This document shows positions 1 to 8,581 of a stretch of 46,710 bases of DNA, one piece after another. The stretch covers positions 1-46,710 of the forward strand of contig JAGLWJ010000275.1 of NCBI GenBank assembly GCA_023133475.1. The letters are read 5' to 3'. The translations under genes and the position numbers were made by a program. Within the stretch, counting starts at the first letter, position 1. Each line of letters opens with the position of its first letter. This DNA is from Phycisphaerae bacterium. Lineage in GTDB: Bacteria > Planctomycetota > Phycisphaerae > UBA1845. The notes beneath the pieces are model-generated. The model was not told where the DNA came from. It did no database searches and saw nothing but the letters and a program-made list of their open reading frames with translations.

Positions 1-170
1 AAGTACGCTTTAGTCGGATGAACCGTAATTCTGGCGGTGAACAGGGACAGTGTGTCCGCTGTCCGCTGAGGTTCTCGGCAGCGCTACCCCTATGAATTGG
101 GACGCTGCAAATAAGGAATCTAGCCGTACGACGGCGACGATTCCCGATGGAGGTAACAAGTCATGGTTTG

Positions 171-305
171 ATGGTTTGCCGGCCCGTGCGCGTCGAGGCG
201 AGACCGTACACGGCCGCTGAGGTTTCATCGGAAGGTCAGCAGGGGCTTTCGAGGATTGTGCCCATGAACAATCCTCATCACTTCAACAAACGGAGGGAAA
301 GATGA
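171..305 (+). CDS. Possible 44-residue upstream ORF, unknown function
   Basis: This short open frame runs from ATG at 171 to TGA at 303-305, and its stop overlaps the tandem ATGs of the next gene (302-307). It has no Shine-Dalgarno of its own. A good GGAGG at 149-153 instead serves a two-codon frame (ATG GTT TGA, 163-171) whose stop also overlaps this start as TGATG. The arrangement would allow reinitiation from one frame to the next. The peptide has no recognisable domain. It may be a leader peptide or a chance open frame. Confidence 0.22.
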   Translation: MVCRPVRVEARPYTAAEVSSEGQQGLSRIVPMNNPHHFNKRRER

Positions 306-1003
306 TGTATCGAAATATAGCAACCTCAGAGGCTGGATTCGTCCAGCAGCTGGCGGTCGGGTACGTGAATCACGGATACTGGTTCTACGTGACCGGCTGC
401 GTTCCGGACCATAAGCAGCCCGAACTGATCGACCAGAAGCTGGTCGAGAAGTACGACATCGCCGTCTCAAAATGGACCCGGGCGCGCCGTAAGCGGCAGG
501 GCCTGGCAAACGTTCACTACCTGCGACACGAGGAGTTCTTCGTGCTCATCGCCACGAAGGGCGTGCATCCGCTCTTCGAGGAAGAACGAACAGTCATTCG
601 GGACGTCCGCCGGGAGCCCATCCGCTTCGCCGGATACAGCATCGGTTACAAGCAGGGTTGCGACGGGAAATGGCATCCGTCCGTACGCATTCATCCAGTC
701 GAATACAAGTTACTGAAGGACTATTGCATGGAGCTCGCGACGCATCGGTCTGCTAGCCTGCTCGCCGAGGAGTTCCGGCGACTGCGATTCGAGCCGTACG
801 CGCCCGTACGGCGTCAACTGCTGAATATCTTACGGGCAGTAAACAGAGCGCGACGGAAGGCAGGTTTCACGCCTCTGCCCTTCACGGCACTTCGATTGAG
901 ACGACGGATCGTGAGGCCGCTTGTTGAGTCACGGCACGACGCCCCGATTCCGAGATTCCCCACACGAAGCGAGGCAAATCAGCTTGCAGCACTCCCTCTT
1001 TGA
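302..1003 (+). CDS. Conserved-looking hypothetical protein, 233 residues
   Basis: I do not recognise the family. The protein is basic, with an Arg/Lys-rich second half (an RARRKR cluster near residue 60 and RRKAGF near 190), no signal peptide and no membrane segment. It is probably cytoplasmic, and the charge would suit nucleic-acid binding. The start is supported by GGAGGG at 292-297, 4-5 bases before the tandem ATG; the second ATG (305) is equally possible. It reads toward the defence operon and converges with hamB across a 238-base gap (1004-1241), where I see no clear terminator or gene. Function is unassigned. Confidence 0.6.
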   Translation: MMYRNIATSEAGFVQQLAVGYVNHGYWFYVTGCVPDHKQPELIDQKLVEKYDIAVSKWTRARRKRQGLANVHYLRHEEFFVLIATKGVHPLFEEERTVIRDVRREPIRFAGYSIGYKQGCDGKWHPSVRIHPVEYKLLKDYCMELATHRSASLLAEEFRRLRFEPYAPVRRQLLNILRAVNRARRKAGFTPLPFTALRLRRRIVRPLVESRHDAPIPRFPTRSEANQLAALPL

Positions 1004-1241
1004 CCATCGTGGTCCGGGCGCACTGAACTGCATTGTGCCACCGGGGGAGGTCAGGACATCAGGCGAGCGGTCGTGGTTGACATCCTTGAGGACCGACTGT
1101 CATTGCCACGGAAGCGGGCAGGCCATAGACCCGTGCTGGTAGGTTGTGACTCAAACGGCGGGGTCTTCCGGCCATTCGATGCTCCAGCACGGTCCCACTG
1201 CCGGGATTCGTTGCCAGCGCGTTGGTCGAAGGGCAGCATTG

Positions 1242-4200
1242 TCAAACGGACAGACGGTGACTGACGATGGTGACCAGCGTGTTCTCGCCCTCCCGAGGCT
1301 CGACACGCCGTACGACTGTCAAAACCGCGTGAGGACGGTTGAGCCAATCTGGCACGGCAGCATTGAAGTGGTATCGGCCGATGAGCCTGCCTTCAGGATG
1401 TAGAACGTCAAACCGGGCGAGACCGCGATCCGGTCTTGCACGAAGAAGGACCGTGTCTCCCGCTCGAATGCGCGCCGCGCGTCGCGGTTGAACGAGGATT
1501 CTCCGGGTGTCGGTGCCGTCTTGCACGCCTTCAAGGGTAAACTCCACCCATCGACGGCGCAGTGCGATCAGTCGCTCGGCTTCGGTTTGCTGCAGGCCAC
1601 AGCTTTCGAACTCACCTACCTCTGAACTTATGAGCCACGCGACTGCCCTCGATAGTCTACCGACATCGAAGGGACACGCGCGCGCTGCAGCCTGCGCAAT
1701 CTGTCGATTGAGCTGAACGTACGGGGAAAAGACGGCGGCAAGCGGATCAGGAACTCCCATCTTGAACATGGCCGGAAAGAACCCTGCCACTTCCGGCACA
1801 CCACCGTCGTTCTCCTCAGGCTGCTGCTTCGCGAATGTCACAAACCCGTTCACCGCCCACGTAAGCCCATATACGCAAACGCGCTCGACGAACCGAGACA
1901 GCTCACCGGGGTCGGGGTTGAGGCCGACCGACAGACCGCGATTGGCCATGCTAAGGCAGCTTTCACCGGTGAGCCATCCTCTCACAATCTCGCGCGTCGA
2001 ATCCGGGAGTTCCGATTGCATCGACCTCACGGCGTTCATCGTCAGGCCAATATCGGCTAAAGACATGAGTAGGTCAATACGATCAGTCTCGGGCATCTCA
2101 TCCCAGAGCGCAGCATTCTGAAGAAGCCCTACGATGTGCTGACTTGCGTGCTCAACCGCGAAGCAGTCCGCCAGACTGAAACCCATCCGGTAGAAACGGT
2201 CTCGCCGGTTATCATCTGGTATTCGTCTGAATACCGAAGCGAGGCGAGCCGCCAGCAAAGACGTGGCCCCATCTTCATCGATGAGTGGAATCGGATGCGT
2301 GCCTAATTGCGCAAACAGAAGCGATTCGCGAAGCACTTCCTGCAACCGGTCTGGTTGACTGGGTCCAAACCCTGCCTCAGCGGCCACGGCGAGGAGATGT
2401 TGGTCGATCAGATCGAAGATGAACTGAAGCGTCGATCTTTCGTCCTCTTCGGCCCACGTAAAGTCGTTCTCGGCTAGTTTCAGGCACAGGCCTGCGAAAT
2501 CGACGTCGGGGGCGCTGCGCGTCCACACGCGACCCAGATAGGTCAATGCACGGTGGAGAAGGCCAATGACTGCGTCAACCGCAGCCTGCTCGATCAGGGC
2601 ACGAGCCATATCCTGTTGTCGCCGCACTCCCCAGGACGGTTTCGTCTCGTCAATGAAGAAGAGAACCTGCCCTTCGTTCTCCTGCATTGCTCGGCCGGCG
2701 CGCCCTGCGATGTTCCAGAAGGTGGAGCTGTCTACCTGCGAATGCTGGCTTTGTTGTAGACCACGAACGAGCACTGTGCGAACCGGGAGATTTACTCCTT
2801 GCCCAAGAGTCGTGGTCGCCACGATGAGCCGCAGTTGACCCGACCGAATCAATCGCTCGATTGCGATCCGAACGCGCGTTGGAAGGCTACCATGGTGAAC
2901 TGCCACGCCACTTTGGACGAAACCGGCTACTTCGGAGTTCTCGCCCAGTTCTTCCGCGATCGTTGCTAAGCACTCGCGCATGGTTGCAGTTGTCGGATCC
3001 GGCGCCTGAAACGTGGAGACTTCGCCATCCGACTCCGCCACAGCAGCCATAAGACGTATCGCGAACAGGATCTCTCGTGCGGTTGCGAAGACCTGACGGG
3101 CCTGAGGAACGAATGCCATCGTCGTACCAGAGGCGCTGAATCGCACAGCGGTGGCGGCGTATGCCTCTGCGGCGTTGTGCGGGAATGCGTTGCGCCGTCG
3201 GCCCGCACCCTCCAGTCCTTGTACCTGTCGCACGCGAACGAAACGGGGAACGAAGGTCGCCTGCTCCAGACGAGTGGCGCCTCGATGTGAGTATTCCAGC
3301 CGAACACGCGCACGATTCCACTGGAACGTGCCCAGTACGAGCCGAGACGGGCGCCAGTCCGATTGCACGACCTCCCCCGTGGGACCTCCGATCCAACTGG
3401 CGAAATCCTGTGGATTTGGGAGGACAGCAGATACGAACACGTGGCGACAACGCTCACGCCCCAAGCGGTACAGCAGGCGATTAATCAAGAACTCTGCCCT
3501 TAGGCCACGCTCGGAGATGTCGCCAGCCATGTGGCCTTCATCGAAGACAACGAGACGAACGGCTTCAAGTAGTTCGGGAGCAAGTCGTACGACGGCATCC
3601 AGCTTCTCCGGCGTGGCAATGAGGATCTGAGTGTCCTGAATCAGTTGTTCTTCTGCCGCTGAGACGTCGAAACCGCCGTAGACCTCAGAAACTCGAATGC
3701 CAAGCGCTCGTAGGCCATCTCGAAGTGTTGACTCGATCTCAGCCGCCAGCGAGCGATACGGCGCAATATAGATGCACTTGGCGTCGGGATCCGTAAGATT
3801 GTCGAGCAGGGCTCGGACTATCGCAAACTCTGCAATCTTCGTCTTGCCAGCGCTCGTTGGCATTCGAATGCAGAAGCTGGGCGCGGCAGGGTCCTTGATA
3901 ACATCGAGAGCGTGTTTCTGGGAGGGCCACAAAGAGACGATCGCGGGGTCACGGGGCGCATGCCCCTGGATGTAACGTCGGATGGGGGCTCCATCGGGCA
4001 GTCTCGGTCCGATGTCAGCCAGCCCGCGCCACAGGCTTGAATCTCCCAACTCGCGCAGAAGGTGCTCTGTCGCGCGACCCCACCACCACAGATCGACGTG
4101 ACGGGCGTCCCGTGCCAGATCGGCAACTTGTCCACACCGCAGAATGGCACGTTCCAGGAGGCTTTCATCGCCCGACTTCACGTACTCCAGATACTCCGAA

Positions 4201-4799
4201 AGGGAATTCACTAGGCTTCGCCGTCCAAGGTTCGCGATAGCGTTGTCATCCTCGGACTCGCCCGCTGCCAAGTTCTCCGCGAGACCTTCGTCGCTGAAGT
4301 CACGCACATCAAAGAAGGCGTATGTACGCTCTCGGGCATCTCGCAGCTCCCGGCGCAGCAAAGATACGATGAGCCGCGGAAACTCACTCAACTCAGCATC
4401 CGGCGCAGCCAGACGCTGGATCAAGACGTACGAACGAGCATGGAATCCTGCGATGTGATACGCAATGGCCGACTTGAGGATCTCATCATGGGTGGACCTA
4501 CCAAGGGTGCCTGTTGAGCAGAGGAACTCCAGCGCTTCTGCGCCTCGCGATAGGAGGTTGCACGCGAGTGGTCTCGACGTCGTGCCTGGAAACAACTCGA
4601 GACCGTTCGAGATCATCTGGTTAGCGGAGTACAACAGCCGTTCGTCCAGGTCGCTTCGGAACGCCGGCCATTCATCCCGTGGGGTTTCGAGATTATGCAG
4701 AATACACCGCGCATGTCCCTGTGCGTGCAGATTCAGCCCCGAGGTATCGGTGAGTGCCGAACGCATTCGGGCTGCAAGTTGTTCCAGGTCTCGCGGCAT
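1242..4799 (-). CDS. hamB: HamB-like superfamily 2 DExH helicase of a Hachiman defence pair
   Basis: A 1185-residue Ski2-like helicase. It has a helical N-terminal region of about 290 residues, a Walker A motif MPTSAGKT at 313-320, DEGH at 420-423, and motif VI AGRAGRA at 698-704, followed by a long C-terminal region of about 480 residues. In Hachiman, HamB is a DNA helicase that holds the HamA nuclease in check and releases it on sensing damaged or phage DNA. The assignment rests on the helicase type together with the DUF1837-like nuclease gene that ends 3 bases upstream. The ATG at 4797-4799 fits that spacing. It is the last gene of the leftward defence operon. It could belong to a related helicase-nuclease system rather than canonical Hachiman. 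Confidence 0.75.
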   Translation of the reverse strand: MPRDLEQLAARMRSALTDTSGLNLHAQGHARCILHNLETPRDEWPAFRSDLDERLLYSANQMISNGLELFPGTTSRPLACNLLSRGAEALEFLCSTGTLGRSTHDEILKSAIAYHIAGFHARSYVLIQRLAAPDAELSEFPRLIVSLLRRELRDARERTYAFFDVRDFSDEGLAENLAAGESEDDNAIANLGRRSLVNSLSEYLEYVKSGDESLLERAILRCGQVADLARDARHVDLWWWGRATEHLLRELGDSSLWRGLADIGPRLPDGAPIRRYIQGHAPRDPAIVSLWPSQKHALDVIKDPAAPSFCIRMPTSAGKTKIAEFAIVRALLDNLTDPDAKCIYIAPYRSLAAEIESTLRDGLRALGIRVSEVYGGFDVSAAEEQLIQDTQILIATPEKLDAVVRLAPELLEAVRLVVFDEGHMAGDISERGLRAEFLINRLLYRLGRERCRHVFVSAVLPNPQDFASWIGGPTGEVVQSDWRPSRLVLGTFQWNRARVRLEYSHRGATRLEQATFVPRFVRVRQVQGLEGAGRRRNAFPHNAAEAYAATAVRFSASGTTMAFVPQARQVFATAREILFAIRLMAAVAESDGEVSTFQAPDPTTATMRECLATIAEELGENSEVAGFVQSGVAVHHGSLPTRVRIAIERLIRSGQLRLIVATTTLGQGVNLPVRTVLVRGLQQSQHSQVDSSTFWNIAGRAGRAMQENEGQVLFFIDETKPSWGVRRQQDMARALIEQAAVDAVIGLLHRALTYLGRVWTRSAPDVDFAGLCLKLAENDFTWAEEDERSTLQFIFDLIDQHLLAVAAEAGFGPSQPDRLQEVLRESLLFAQLGTHPIPLIDEDGATSLLAARLASVFRRIPDDNRRDRFYRMGFSLADCFAVEHASQHIVGLLQNAALWDEMPETDRIDLLMSLADIGLTMNAVRSMQSELPDSTREIVRGWLTGESCLSMANRGLSVGLNPDPGELSRFVERVCVYGLTWAVNGFVTFAKQQPEENDGGVPEVAGFFPAMFKMGVPDPLAAVFSPYVQLNRQIAQAAARACPFDVGRLSRAVAWLISSEVGEFESCGLQQTEAERLIALRRRWVEFTLEGVQDGTDTRRILVQPRRAARIRAGDTVLLRARPDRGLARFDVLHPEGRLIGRYHFNAAVPDWLNRPHAVLTVVRRVEPREGENTLVTIVSHRLSV

Positions 4800-4802
4800 T
4801 CG

Positions 4803-5630
4803 CTAGGGTTCTGGATGAGCGGGATTCTCAAAAAGGTCGGTAACAAACTCCGAGAGTGCGCTGATGCTTAAGTTCGCACAATGAAGGTTGGGGACAACAT
4901 CCTGATCGTCCTCCAGGCAGCGAAAGGGATCATCCGGCTGTCGCTGGTTTATCAGGAATATCCAATTGTCACGCGGAAAGTGGCCACTCCTTAGGTGGTC
5001 AGAAACTGCATCAATCTGTTGTTCGAGCTGGTCATTGCCGACCTCGTAGAGGATTTCGGCAATCATGGAGAGCGTCATCGGACGTGGTTGATACGCCTTC
5101 TGAAGCCTCTCGTGCGCCTGGGTCACCGTCGCGCGCCCGTATCGTACGACAGCTTTCGCTTCGCCGACGATGACGCGTTGAATCTGCTGTTGGGCGTTTA
5201 GCTCAAACGCCACGATATCTTCACCCCGCATTGGGAGATTGTGGCTATCTCGATACCGGATCTTGAGGACGGGCATCGAGTAGCCATACCGCTGGATCAC
5301 ATGCTCGGATGCAACCACTTCGCCGAAATTGCCCTTACGCGTACGGTCGTTTCTTGGAAGTTCCTCGCGAAAGAAGCGAGCTACATGCGTGTGGCCCAAT
5401 GCCGCAAGACGGTCAGCAATTCGTCGGCGATGGAAGTGATGATCGACAATCGCTCGACTAAGGGAGTCGCGGATAACCTCGCGGCTTCCTTCGATCTCGG
5501 ACAGGGGGTGATGCTCAAGCTGCGTGTACGGCTGGGGAGTCCCGGGAGTCAACCAATGGAGGTCGTACGTGTCGCGGCACAGTTCAGGCGTGGCGTCATC
5601 GTGCTCAGGGTTGGGAGCTCGCGTCGTCAT
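4803..5630 (-). CDS. hamA: HamA-like DUF1837 nuclease, effector of the Hachiman pair
   Basis: A 275-residue protein with a PD-(D/E)xK-type pattern: GNFGE at 100-104, GED at 136-138 and GEAK at 156-159, spaced as in the DUF1837 (HamA) family. HamA degrades DNA when it is freed from HamB. The frame is open upstream to 5678, but the ATG at 5628-5630 is preferred. It makes an ATGA overlap with the hsdR stop, the same coupling seen at other junctions of this operon, and the conserved region starts well inside. The neighbours are hsdR upstream and hamB 3 bases downstream. The identification is from motif pattern only; a profile search with DUF1837 would settle it. Confidence 0.72.
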   Translation of the reverse strand: MTTRAPNPEHDDATPELCRDTYDLHWLTPGTPQPYTQLEHHPLSEIEGSREVIRDSLSRAIVDHHFHRRRIADRLAALGHTHVARFFREELPRNDRTRKGNFGEVVASEHVIQRYGYSMPVLKIRYRDSHNLPMRGEDIVAFELNAQQQIQRVIVGEAKAVVRYGRATVTQAHERLQKAYQPRPMTLSMIAEILYEVGNDQLEQQIDAVSDHLRSGHFPRDNWIFLINQRQPDDPFRCLEDDQDVVPNLHCANLSISALSEFVTDLFENPAHPEP

Positions 5631-8581
5631 GCCGCATCGTCTTCGTAGGTGACATTGAAGATCGTGTCCGCCAGCCACTTCTTGAAACTGGGGTTGTCGC
5701 TGAACTGCTTGAATAGCTCAGTGTGATCAGCCAGCATGCTGATGACGACCTTCTGAAGCGCCCGATCGTGTTCCAACCGCGCGGCCGCTTTGTCGCTGTT
5801 CTTCATCGCGTTTTGATACGCCTTGTCCGCCGCGACCTTCTCCGGGATTTCCTCCGCGATCACCTGACGGATGCGGTCGGCGTCCTTCCAGTCGATGTTG
5901 CCGAACTGGTCGTTGAAGGCCTTGATGATGTTGCTGAGTCGGTCGAGTTCGGGTTCGGGTTTCCGCCCGCCGCCGATGGTGGGTACGGGACCGACCTCGC
6001 CGTCCTCGTCAGCCAGCGCCAGCTTGAGTGTCTCCTTTACCTCGTTGCGGTAGCTGTCCATGTCGATGGCTTCGAGAATGCCCTTCGACAGATCCTCCTC
6101 CTTCGGAGCCGGCAACTTCGGGATGAGGAAGTTCAGGAAGATCGACAGCTTCTCCCACTCGGCGTTCGTGTAGGGCAGGATCGACGCTAGAAACTGGTAC
6201 GTCCGTACGAACGCCTTAGCCTTGCCCTTGAAGCTAACCTGCCCATCTTCGTCCAGGTCGCCGTTGTAAACCGCAACGCAGGCGTCAAGGATCGGGTCGA
6301 GCTTGTCGCGGTCCGCGCCGCCGAGAAACAGCTCGACCAGTTGGTCCACCTGCGCCCACGCATACACCTGATAGCCGTCCAGCGTGCCCTTGAGGTCGTG
6401 CAGCTTGTTGGGATCGGTCTCCTCGCTGAGGACCGTCGTGCGGTAGTAGTCGGCGAACGCCATCGTGATCGTGTCGGCATCGTTCATGAAATCGAGCACG
6501 AACGTGTCGGTCTTCTGAGGGTGCGCCCGGTTCAGCCGCGAGAGCGTTTGCACTGCCTTGATCCCGGAGAGCAGCTTGTCCACGTACATCGTATGGAGCA
6601 GTGGCTCGTCGTAGCCAGTCTGGAACTTGTCCGCCACGATCAGGAACCGATACGGACCCTGCTGGAACTTCTTCTCAATCTGCGCGCTGGGGAACTCGTT
6701 GAGCCTCGCTTCGGTCACCTGCCGCCCGCCGTCCTCGTGCTCCCCGGAAAACGCCACGATGGCCTGATATTGACTCTTGCGTTCCTTCAGATAAGCCGAA
6801 ACTGCGTGGTAGTACTGGATCGCCCGCGCGATACCGCTGCAGATCACCATCGATCGCGCCCTGTTACCAATTCTCCGGGCGACCTTGTCGTGAAAGTGGT
6901 CCACCATGATCTCGGCCTTTTGCCGGATCGCGTGCTCGTGCGACTCGACATACCGCCGCAGCTTCTTCTTCGCCTTGGTCGTGTCGAACTCCGGATCGTC
7001 TTCCACCGTTTTCATCAGCCGGTAGTAGCTGTCCACCGGCGTATAGTTGGCCAGCACGTCCAGGATGAACCCCTCCTGGATCGCCTGCTTCATCGTGTAG
7101 CTGTGGAACGGCCGATGGCGCACCTTGTCGCCCTCGGGCACCGGCTCGCCGAAGATCTCCAGCGTCTTGTTCTTCGGTGTGGCCGTGAAGGCGAAGTAGC
7201 TGGCGTTGGCCAGCATCTTCCGCGCCTCCATTATCCGGTTGATCTGATCCTCGTAGGTCTCCTCTTCTTCCTCGCCGCCGTTCTCGGCCAGGGCGATATT
7301 CATCTTCGCAGACGTGCGGCCACCCTGACTGGAATGTGCCTCGTCGATGATGATGGCGAACTTCCGCCCACGATGCTCATCGCCGATTTCGTCGAGGATG
7401 AACGGGAACTTCTGGACGGTCGAGATGATGATCTTCTTGCCGGCCTTGAGGAACCGCCGCAGGTCGCCGCTGCGCTCGGCGTGGCCAACCGTGGCCGACA
7501 CTTGGGCGAACTGCTTGATCGTATCCTTGATCTGCTTATCCAGCACACGGCGGTCGGTCACGACAATCACCGAGTCGAACAACGCCGCGCCACTACCTCC
7601 GGAGTCTCCGTCATCCAGCCCAATGAGCTGATGCGCCAGCCACGCGATGGAGTTGCTCTTGCCGCTCCCCGCAGAGTGCTCGATCAGATACCGTTTGCCC
7701 ACGCCCCTGGCCTTCGCGTCCGCCAGGAGTTTTCGCACCACGTCGAGTTGGTGGTAGCGCGGGAAGATCTGCTTCGGTGCTTTCTTTCGGCCCTTCTCGT
7801 CTTTCTCCTCCACGACCTGGGCGTAGTTCTCGATGATGTCCGTTAGCCTGGCCTTGCTCAGCACCTGCTCCCACAGGTAGGCCGTCTTGAGCCCATCGGG
7901 ATTCGGCGGGTTACCCGCGCCGTCGTTGAAGCCCTTGTTGAACGGCAGGAACCACGAGTCCCAGGCTTTGAGGTGCGTACACATCCGCACCTCTTGGTCG
8001 TCCACGGCGAAGTGCACCATGCACCGGCCGAACTGGAACAGCAGTTCCTTCGGGTTGCGGTCGCGCTTGTACTGCTGCACGGCGTCCTCGACCGTCTGCT
8101 TGGTCAGCCGGTTCTTCAGTTCAAACGTCGCCACCGGCAGGCCGTTGATGAACAGCCCGAGGTCCAGCGAGAGTTGCGTCTCGTCCTTGCTGTACCGCAG
8201 TTGCCGCGTCACGCTGAAGATATTGGCCGCGAAGCGCTCCTCGGCTTTGACGTTTCCAGGCGTCGGCGTGCCGTAGAACAGGTCCATGTGGACCGGACCG
8301 TGCTTGACCCCGTGGCGAAGCACGTCGATCACGCCGCGCTTGGCGATCTCGCCCTGGAGCCGGTGAAGGAACTGCGTGCGCTTTGGCCCATCCTGCCCCA
8401 GTTCCAGCGCCTCGGCGGCCTTGGGCTGCGTGGCGGTGACGAAGGCCAGCAACTGCGCCAAGTCCACGGCGTGGTCGCGATCGTAGTCCTCGCTGTGGCC
8501 CTGCGAATACCCGGCCGCGCTCACGAGCGACTCGACGATCAAGGCTTCCAAGCCTTTCTCGCTGGTGTCAGTTGTGGGCAT
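5627..8581 (-). CDS. hsdR: Type I restriction enzyme subunit R (HsdR)
   Basis: A 984-residue ATP-dependent translocase and nuclease subunit of a type I restriction-modification complex. The N-terminal nuclease has D140 and the E154-x-K156 motif in a strand reading VATFELKN. The motor follows, with HSAGSGKS at 302-309, DEAH at 413-416, FTATP further on, and the family motif KFQTGYDEP. The length is normal for HsdR, and all core motifs are present, so it is probably active. It overlaps the end of hsdS by 14 bases at its start and hamA by 4 bases at its end. It would cut DNA lacking the methylation set by HsdS/HsdM. Confidence 0.95.
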   Translation of the reverse strand: MPTTDTSEKGLEALIVESLVSAAGYSQGHSEDYDRDHAVDLAQLLAFVTATQPKAAEALELGQDGPKRTQFLHRLQGEIAKRGVIDVLRHGVKHGPVHMDLFYGTPTPGNVKAEERFAANIFSVTRQLRYSKDETQLSLDLGLFINGLPVATFELKNRLTKQTVEDAVQQYKRDRNPKELLFQFGRCMVHFAVDDQEVRMCTHLKAWDSWFLPFNKGFNDGAGNPPNPDGLKTAYLWEQVLSKARLTDIIENYAQVVEEKDEKGRKKAPKQIFPRYHQLDVVRKLLADAKARGVGKRYLIEHSAGSGKSNSIAWLAHQLIGLDDGDSGGSGAALFDSVIVVTDRRVLDKQIKDTIKQFAQVSATVGHAERSGDLRRFLKAGKKIIISTVQKFPFILDEIGDEHRGRKFAIIIDEAHSSQGGRTSAKMNIALAENGGEEEEETYEDQINRIMEARKMLANASYFAFTATPKNKTLEIFGEPVPEGDKVRHRPFHSYTMKQAIQEGFILDVLANYTPVDSYYRLMKTVEDDPEFDTTKAKKKLRRYVESHEHAIRQKAEIMVDHFHDKVARRIGNRARSMVICSGIARAIQYYHAVSAYLKERKSQYQAIVAFSGEHEDGGRQVTEARLNEFPSAQIEKKFQQGPYRFLIVADKFQTGYDEPLLHTMYVDKLLSGIKAVQTLSRLNRAHPQKTDTFVLDFMNDADTITMAFADYYRTTVLSEETDPNKLHDLKGTLDGYQVYAWAQVDQLVELFLGGADRDKLDPILDACVAVYNGDLDEDGQVSFKGKAKAFVRTYQFLASILPYTNAEWEKLSIFLNFLIPKLPAPKEEDLSKGILEAIDMDSYRNEVKETLKLALADEDGEVGPVPTIGGGRKPEPELDRLSNIIKAFNDQFGNIDWKDADRIRQVIAEEIPEKVAADKAYQNAMKNSDKAAARLEHDRALQKVVISMLADHTELFKQFSDNPSFKKWLADTIFNVTYEDDAA

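Noticed and set aside
6341-7846. 501-codon open frame antisense to hsdR
   Set aside because: The hsdR motifs on the minus strand are unambiguous. The antisense product is Leu/Val/Arg/His-rich shadow sequence.
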